From: Liolophura sinensis
Lineage: Eukaryota > Mollusca > Polyplacophora > Chitonida > Chitonidae
DNA: 64,000 nucleotides
Assembly (NCBI RefSeq): GCF_032854445.1
Contig: NC_088295.1
Location: 47,479,385 to 47,543,384, forward strand
Direction of reading: 5' to 3'
Shown here: positions 58,178-64,000 of the stretch, one piece after another
Position numbering within the stretch: position 1 is the first letter of the stretch
How the letters are laid out: every line of letters starts with the position of its first letter
The notes under the pieces: model-generated
Databases searched by the model: none
Told to the model about the DNA's origin: nothing
Seen by the model: the letters and a program-made list of their open reading frames with translations, nothing else
Made by a program: the position numbers and the translations under genes

Positions 58178-61100
58178 CTAAGACAAACTGTGCTCTGGCC
58201 CAGTATTTTGGTCTGGCTGACGGGAATCATCTGACTCTGCTCGTGGGAAAGACATGACACGGATGCGACCGTAAGATGGAGGCCTGTGCTGGCTATCCCT
58301 TAATAAGGGCCGTCTTTCGTCACTTTCATCTTGTTTTTGCTGACGATACAAGGTCCTTGCCCTTATCTTGCTCCTGGGGCATGGTGGGAAGGGTGGTCGT
58401 TTCCGTTCTCTCACATACTGGAAAATCGTCCCCGAGATAAACAATACTGCCCACAGGGTGCTCAGTATGATTTCTGTGTGGAAGACAGTTACATAAAAGC
58501 ACTGTGGAAAAATACTACAGGTATAGGTGGCTCAGGTGGTTGCAGCATTACATGATACACAATCCATGTATAAACTTGAAATTAAATTTGCCTCATCATT
58601 TGAATATTTATGCTGTGTTTTGTCTTTCTAGCAAAGCATTGTACTTGTAAGCTACAAGCTACTATGGTTAATTACATGAATTCACAGTAAGCATTCATGC
58701 CCCTGAGTATTCACCCCTCTCCAAACCTTTCTTGTGACAGACCACACAACAAATATTTAAAAAAAAGAATTGGATAGATACATCAGACGAATACAAGGTG
58801 TTCTTACCATTTAACTGGAAAGGTACTGTATGTATAGCAGAGTTGTATTCTGGCAAAAAGAAGCGGTTAAACTGGCTAAGCAGGATGTACTTGATCTCAC
58901 TGTGAAGGTACATGCCAGCTGCAAGTATCACACTGAAGGAACCCACAAAGGCACAGGATAAAATGTTCAGCTGAAAGGGCAAGAACAAAGGTGATGAAAA
59001 GAACCTCAGGTGAAAAGAACAGGGTACGTCTTACAATCCTACTGAAGAATTAGGAATGAACAAAGGTACAGGATACTAAACTCAGGTGAAAAGAACAGGG
59101 TCCATCCTACAATCCTATTGAAGAATTAGGAATGAACAAAGGTACAGGATACGAAGCTCAGGTGAAAAGAACAGGGTCCATCCTACAATCCTATTGAAGA
59201 ATTAGGAATGAACAAAGGTACATAATAGGAAGCTCAGGTGAAAAGAACAGGGTCCATCCTACTTAAGAATTAGGAATGAACAAAGGTACATAATAGGAAG
59301 CTCAGGTGAAAAAAACAGGGCACATCTTACAATCCTACTGAAGAATTAGGAACGAACAAAGGTACAGGATACGAAGCTCAGGTGAAAAGAACAGGGTACA
59401 TCCTACAATCCTACTGAAGAATTAGGAACAAACAAGGGTACAGGAGGCGAAACTCACGTAAAAAGAACAGGGTACATCTTACAATCCTACTGAAGAATTA
59501 GGAAAAAACAAAGGTACAGGATACGAAATTCAGGTGAAAAGAACAGGGTACATCCTACAATCCTACTGAAGAATTAGGAATGAACAAAGGTACATAATAG
59601 GAAGCTCAGGTGAAAAGAACAGGGCACATCTTACAACCCTACTGAAGAATTAGGAACAAACAAAGGTACAGGATGCGAAACTCAGGTGAAACGAAATGGT
59701 ACATCCTACAATTCTACTTAGCAATTAGGAACCGACAAAGGTAAATGATAAGAAATTCATCTGAAAAGAGCAGGGTGCAGTCTACCATTCGAATAAATAA
59801 TTTGCTCATAGCTTCATAATGAATAATAATACGTTCTTTAACCACTGTATCTACAGTGTCCATGTACATTGATTCTTGAGCATGGCATTAGAGAACAATC
59901 ATGTGAGTGCATGGATTGTACACCTGTAGTTTTCAGCTTTTATATGTACACAAGATGCACCCATGCATGGCATATGTAAATGGCTGTATCTTGACAGTCG
60001 TAAAATGACCACATGCTTCTGTTGAAGATGAAGAGGTTGGGTAAAAATATAATTTTACACATCATGTTAACAATGTGTGTACAATTAATGACACATCACT
60101 AACTACACAGGCTGGCAGTTGAGAAATAATAGTGAATACAGTATAAAACAGACAGTAAATAAATAAAACAATCGAATTGAATTTTTCAAGTTTATAGCAG
60201 TTTCATACATACGATTCTTGTGAAGCAGAGCAGCAACACTGGTAAAATCAACACACCACAGCTAAATGTCATCCCAAAATTAAATCGATTGTGCCAGTAC
60301 TTCAAATCACCTGGAAGAAAGGGTGAAACAATGAAAAAATCAAAAATAACATTTACAATAGCTTTTTAGGTTAACAATATGAAGACGTGTGTGTATATAC
60401 ATGAAATGATGTAAATAACTGAAACAGTGAGGTGCCCTAATCAAAACCCCTGGGTTCTGGGGCTCATCACCACAGCCCATTATCAACCCACCCCTCCCCA
60501 CCTACATTTAGCTCTCTCCACTGATAATCCTTCAGTGAATGCCATCCTGCACTGTGTGTACTGGAATCACGTACCAAATGGTGTGAAGAACACAAGAGAT
60601 GAGAAGACATAGCCAGCCACAAGTCCCACAAGGAGAACAGACAAGACAGGAATTCCCAGGAACCACCAGAAGATTAACCAAGCCAGACCTCCTAACACAC
60701 CTACAGCCCCAGCCACCAGCAGGTGTTCTGAAATAGAGGATATACACCTGTTTATAACATCCTTAACAAGTTTATATTTTTAATCTTTGATTGATTTTTT
60801 ACATATTTGTTTATGGTAATTCTTCAACCTTTTTGCATGTTTCAAAGGTGCTTATTCAAGTATATTCCGAAGACATTATTCTGTGTAGAATGATAAAATT
60901 CTATTTTGTGTGAAGCCCCAAAAATGGCCAAGCCAACAAAATTTAGTTTTGTCTCCAAAATCAAACTAAAAATGTTCATAATTTGCACTCAACTGAATAT
61001 TGCTCTTTTTCATACGCGAAATGGTTGAGGAATTGGGGCAGTATCATAATCAAGAATTACTTCAGTTTAACATACACTTGGCAGTTTTATGCATGGACAA

Positions 61101-63041
61101 AACAAGCGTACCAAGGGTGAACTGCTAATCATGTTGGCCAGTTACTGACAAAACTTTTCAATGTGTTAGATTTAGCAAATTATCTAAAGTCTGTTAACTG
61201 GCAAATCTCCTCGCCAAGGTATAGATGGAAATCAAAGTGCTTGTGCCCGTTTTTTTTGAGCCACTCAAGTTTACCAAGTTATGCCATGCCCCCTCAATTT
61301 CATGTTCATGGAACTTACCATTGGTATACGTCATTACTTTATATATCATGTAAGTTAAAAACAATAAACTCAGACTAATGGTGATGGAATGTTTATTAAT
61401 ATTTATATCTGTTTTTCACATAATATGCTAGACAATTTCACTCATATGATGACTGTCACATTTATAAAATGTTGGGAGCCTGCCACACCTAGTCAAGTAC
61501 AGTGTGTATGTGACAACATTCTTCGGATTGCTGATCCACTGCAACCTGGATTTGAACCGGAGACCTCATTTGTCATGGGCTAGGTGGACATCCAGCACAA
61601 GGCACCAAACTAAGTAAGCCAAGGCACCTTCACTGTGGTGAGTGAGTGGGTGCTTGGGGTTTAACGTCGTATCTTAACAATTTTTCAGTCATATGATGAC
61701 AACCTTCACTGTGGGACTACACCACTATCAAAGAAAACTACATTTTCATTCTATAATAACTGATCAACACCTGGTGAACTTTGTTCTTTTTCACAAAGTA
61801 TCAGAAGTGCACCACATTTCACAACGCGACTAGAAAGTGAGAGCAAAAGAGAACTGTGATTTTACCTACCTGCCAAACCTAACTCTCCTGGTATGAGGCC
61901 AATATATGTCACCAAAGCCATGGACAAGAAACCAAATATGAACATTTCTGTAAATAATCAAAATATTGGCTTGCATTCATGCAGTTGTTCATTTTCTCCT
62001 TCTATTCCAGACAATCCTGAATAGTATATTATCCCATATCACCTGCGAAATTTCAACAAAGCCAACTAATTTACTTTTAAAAGGGAAAAGTCTGCAAAAA
62101 TGCTTAGTTTTTGGCAACAAGTTTCAAATTGTGAAAGATCTGTCTTCACTTAACACTTTTCAGGTATTCACAGTTTGTCATAGCCAGGATATTAAAGAAA
62201 ATGGCATTTAATTTAAATTATTAAATTAATTCAATTTTGAAAACCCGGTTATTATAAACATAACAACAGCACAAACCTGTCTTAAAGAAGCGATGACCAA
62301 AGAAGCAGATGAAGATGCCCACAAACGAAGCAATTGTTGTTAACACTATTCCCGCCACGTCCGCTGAAATGACAAATCAGATCTATGTGAGGGATCATTG
62401 TAAACTAAACTTGTAGCCATATAAAATCTGATTTTCAAATCTCTCTTGTCAATGTTCTGAGTCATCTTAGTCAGCACAGCGCTGAAGACTTTCATCAGTA
62501 CTGTGCTAAAGATTACCAAATATTCACCCTGTCCTAAAGACCTTCAAATGTTTCTCGCCTTGTGTTAGAGGTTTTTAAATCCTCCATATATTGTGCTGAA
62601 GATTTTTAAATCTTGTTCAGATTTCATACCGGTAATCCAGCATTGACCACCTGATTCTTATTCACACCAATATGGATATTCATATTCATACATTCATCAA
62701 TAGAATAATAATTCTAGCTTCTCATTAACTACCTCAAAGAATCTCACCTTGTGGTACTATAAAAATGACACTTGATATGATAAAGCATCAATCAAAGACA
62801 TGTAATTAATCATCAGTTTTAAATGAATTTTAACCTCAAATATATAAGCTAGAGTAGCTGTCTCACCTTTCAATGCTTGTTCACAGCCTGACGAATTCAA
62901 AGAACAACTGTAGGTTGAAACAGGGAAGTAGAGTGAGCTCCCCTTCCCTGTCTGAGTGACCAGCACAGTATAGATCACACCATGGCCAGGGTAGGACACC
63001 ACACTAATGTTCGATTTGTCGTTGTACGTTAAACTGGCAAT
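58178..63041 (-). CDS. TM7SF3: TM7SF3-like seven-membrane-span protein, C-terminal part
   Basis: Eight coding exons, in order: 62867-63041, 62277-62363, 61870-61947, 60575-60727, 60213-60310, 58808-58970, 58178-58473, with the N-terminal exons beyond the right edge (seven are visible, and the first visible one enters in phase 0). All junctions are GT-AG and in phase. 62867-63041 is extracellular, with cysteines and an N-S-S glycosylation site. Later exons carry membrane spans such as VLTTIASFVGIFICFF, FIFGFLSMALVTYIGLI, VLSVLLVGLVAGYVFSSLVF, CGVLILPVLLLCF, ILSCAFVGSFSVILAAGMYL and TLWAVLFISGTIFQYV. The tail starts R-E-R-K-R-P-P-F-P-P and holds E-R-R-P-L-L, as recalled for vertebrate TM7SF3. 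That protein is a multi-span membrane protein linked to cell survival under ER stress; the role here is inferred from likeness. A nine-unit tandem repeat fills the intron at 59.0-59.8 kb. Confidence 0.85.
59000..59770. repeat. About 85-bp tandem repeat, roughly 9 units
   Basis: Units read gaacaaaggtacaggatacg, then aggtgaaaagaacagggtac and cctactgaagaattagga. Some units lack about 10 bp. It lies in an intron of the TM7SF3-like gene, just upstream of the exon at 58808-58970. Confidence 0.93.
61480..61640 (-). repeat. Possible tRNA-related sequence (old SINE head)
   Basis: Reversed box-B-like GGTTCAAATCC (from ggatttgaaccggagacc at 61548) with a weak box-A-like stretch about 50 bp away. Similar faint tRNA-like pieces occur near 15.89 and 44.11 kb. 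It does not fold as an intact tRNA. Confidence 0.35.
61645..61705 (+). repeat. Dispersed repeat family R3, head fragment
   Basis: gtgagtgagtgggtgcttgg, then ggtttaacgtcgtatcttaa and tttttcagtcatatgatgac. Only the first 60 bp of the family is present. Confidence 0.75.
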
Positions 63042-63639
63042 CTAAGAAACAAAGAATACAGGAGCTACTGCATAAAATGAAACTTAAATTCAATTTGATA
63101 CCACATGATCATTTGTGAAAACTCATTCCCCACTACCAGCTAATTACTCTATTTCACCTAAAGGTTGGCTTGTAAAAAATCCACTTTTCAGAAGCACAAA
63201 AAATGACTTAAGTTTATCTCAGAGAGAAGATATTAATCTAACTTCACAAAAGCACTTGTTACATTTTAAAGCCCTATTGGATGGATGAATAAATCAGAAT
63301 CAAGCAAAACGTCACTTGAAAGTGCTAAACTTCAGGTGAAATATTGTAATTAACAAAATGTTCTTCTAACGATGCTGGAAAGTCTTGTAAGATTAATGTT
63401 AACATGAATCCGTAAGTCCGATATACCACTCTTCCATCCACCATCATTACCAAAAAAAAAAAAAAAGAAAAGAAAACTAAGAAAACCTTAAAAGAAATGA
63501 CAGGATATCATGTTGCTTAGTTTGACTTCCTATAGATTATTTCATCGGCCATTCACTGTGCCCACTCCTTACACTGCTGGGGCATCCAGTTTCAATGGAG
63601 AAATGTACCAGTCAGAAGAAAATACATGAAAACACATTA

Positions 63640-64000
63640 TTGCTCTATGTATCTGAACGGGAGTAATCATTAAATTAATTACCACATTGTAAATAAACTT
63701 GATCAAGCACACGTTTCGATAATAGGAAGGATGTATGCTAAATTTCATTAAAATAAGTCTAGTAATGCAGAAAGAGTTACAAGGAAAAAATCTGAATACA
63801 TGGAAAAGCATTAAATGCCAAAGCAGGTCCTAAATGGGGTAATTATTTTCATTATATTTAAGCATGCACAAGTTCGGATAATAGGCAAGATGCATGGTAA
63901 GATTCATCGGAAATGGCGCAGTAGTTTAAGAGGAGATGCATGCACAAAATCGTGTCTACAAACATGACAGACAGGCAGACAGACATACAGGCAGACAAAC
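63640..64000 (+). repeat. Degenerate repeat pair ending in (CAGA)-like microsatellite
   Basis: Two related stretches (about 63.65-63.82 and 63.84-63.95 kb) share ataataggaaggatgtatgc / ataataggcaagatgcatgg and agtaatgcagaaagagttac / cagtagtttaagaggagatg. The second runs into a cagacagacatacaggcaga microsatellite at the window edge. The form suggests the 3' end of a retroelement, but the type is unknown. The rest of 63042-63640 shows no exon. Confidence 0.5.

Overview
The window looks like nuclear DNA of a lophotrochozoan, most likely a mollusc. It is AT-rich, its genes are split by many GT-AG introns, and it is littered with a tRNA-headed SINE whose (AAAT)n-tailed body resembles SINEs I associate with bivalves and gastropods. 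No operons, CRISPR arrays or prokaryotic signals were seen. All gene models below were built by hand from splice sites, phase agreement and comparison between copies.

0.6-8.0 kb, 12.0-19.4 kb and 21.7-32.8 kb: three head-to-tail paralogues on the minus strand (called A, B and C here). They encode divergent ionotropic-glutamate-receptor-like channels, close in layout to the 'IR' class: signal peptide, a short N-terminal region, S1, M1, pore loop, M3, S2 and M4. A runs off the left edge. B is complete and intact (11 coding exons, 648 codons). C has the same 11 exons but carries a one-base frameshift in exon 5. A fourth, decayed copy (D) lies at 34.3-34.8 kb. Between C and D is an exon for a small cysteine-rich peptide.

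35-39.7 kb: tandem repeats and SINEs, including one full-length SINE with a 13-bp target-site duplication. 39.7-44.4 kb: a complete five-exon cytosolic sulfotransferase gene (minus, 295 aa) with all the catalytic motifs. 48.5-51.4 kb: a direct tandem duplication holding an unrecognised minus-strand gene (X) and its broken copy. 52-55 kb: a possible divergent promoter with candidate first exons on both strands. 58.2-63.0 kb: the C-terminal eight exons of a TM7SF3-like seven-membrane-span protein (minus), whose 5' part lies beyond the right edge.

The most unusual content is the receptor array. All three copies have lysine at the Q/R site of the pore, have lost the usual M3 gate motif, and keep the S1 ligand-binding arginine. 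Two show small tandem duplications of functional pieces: the signal-peptide exon in A and the pore segment in B.
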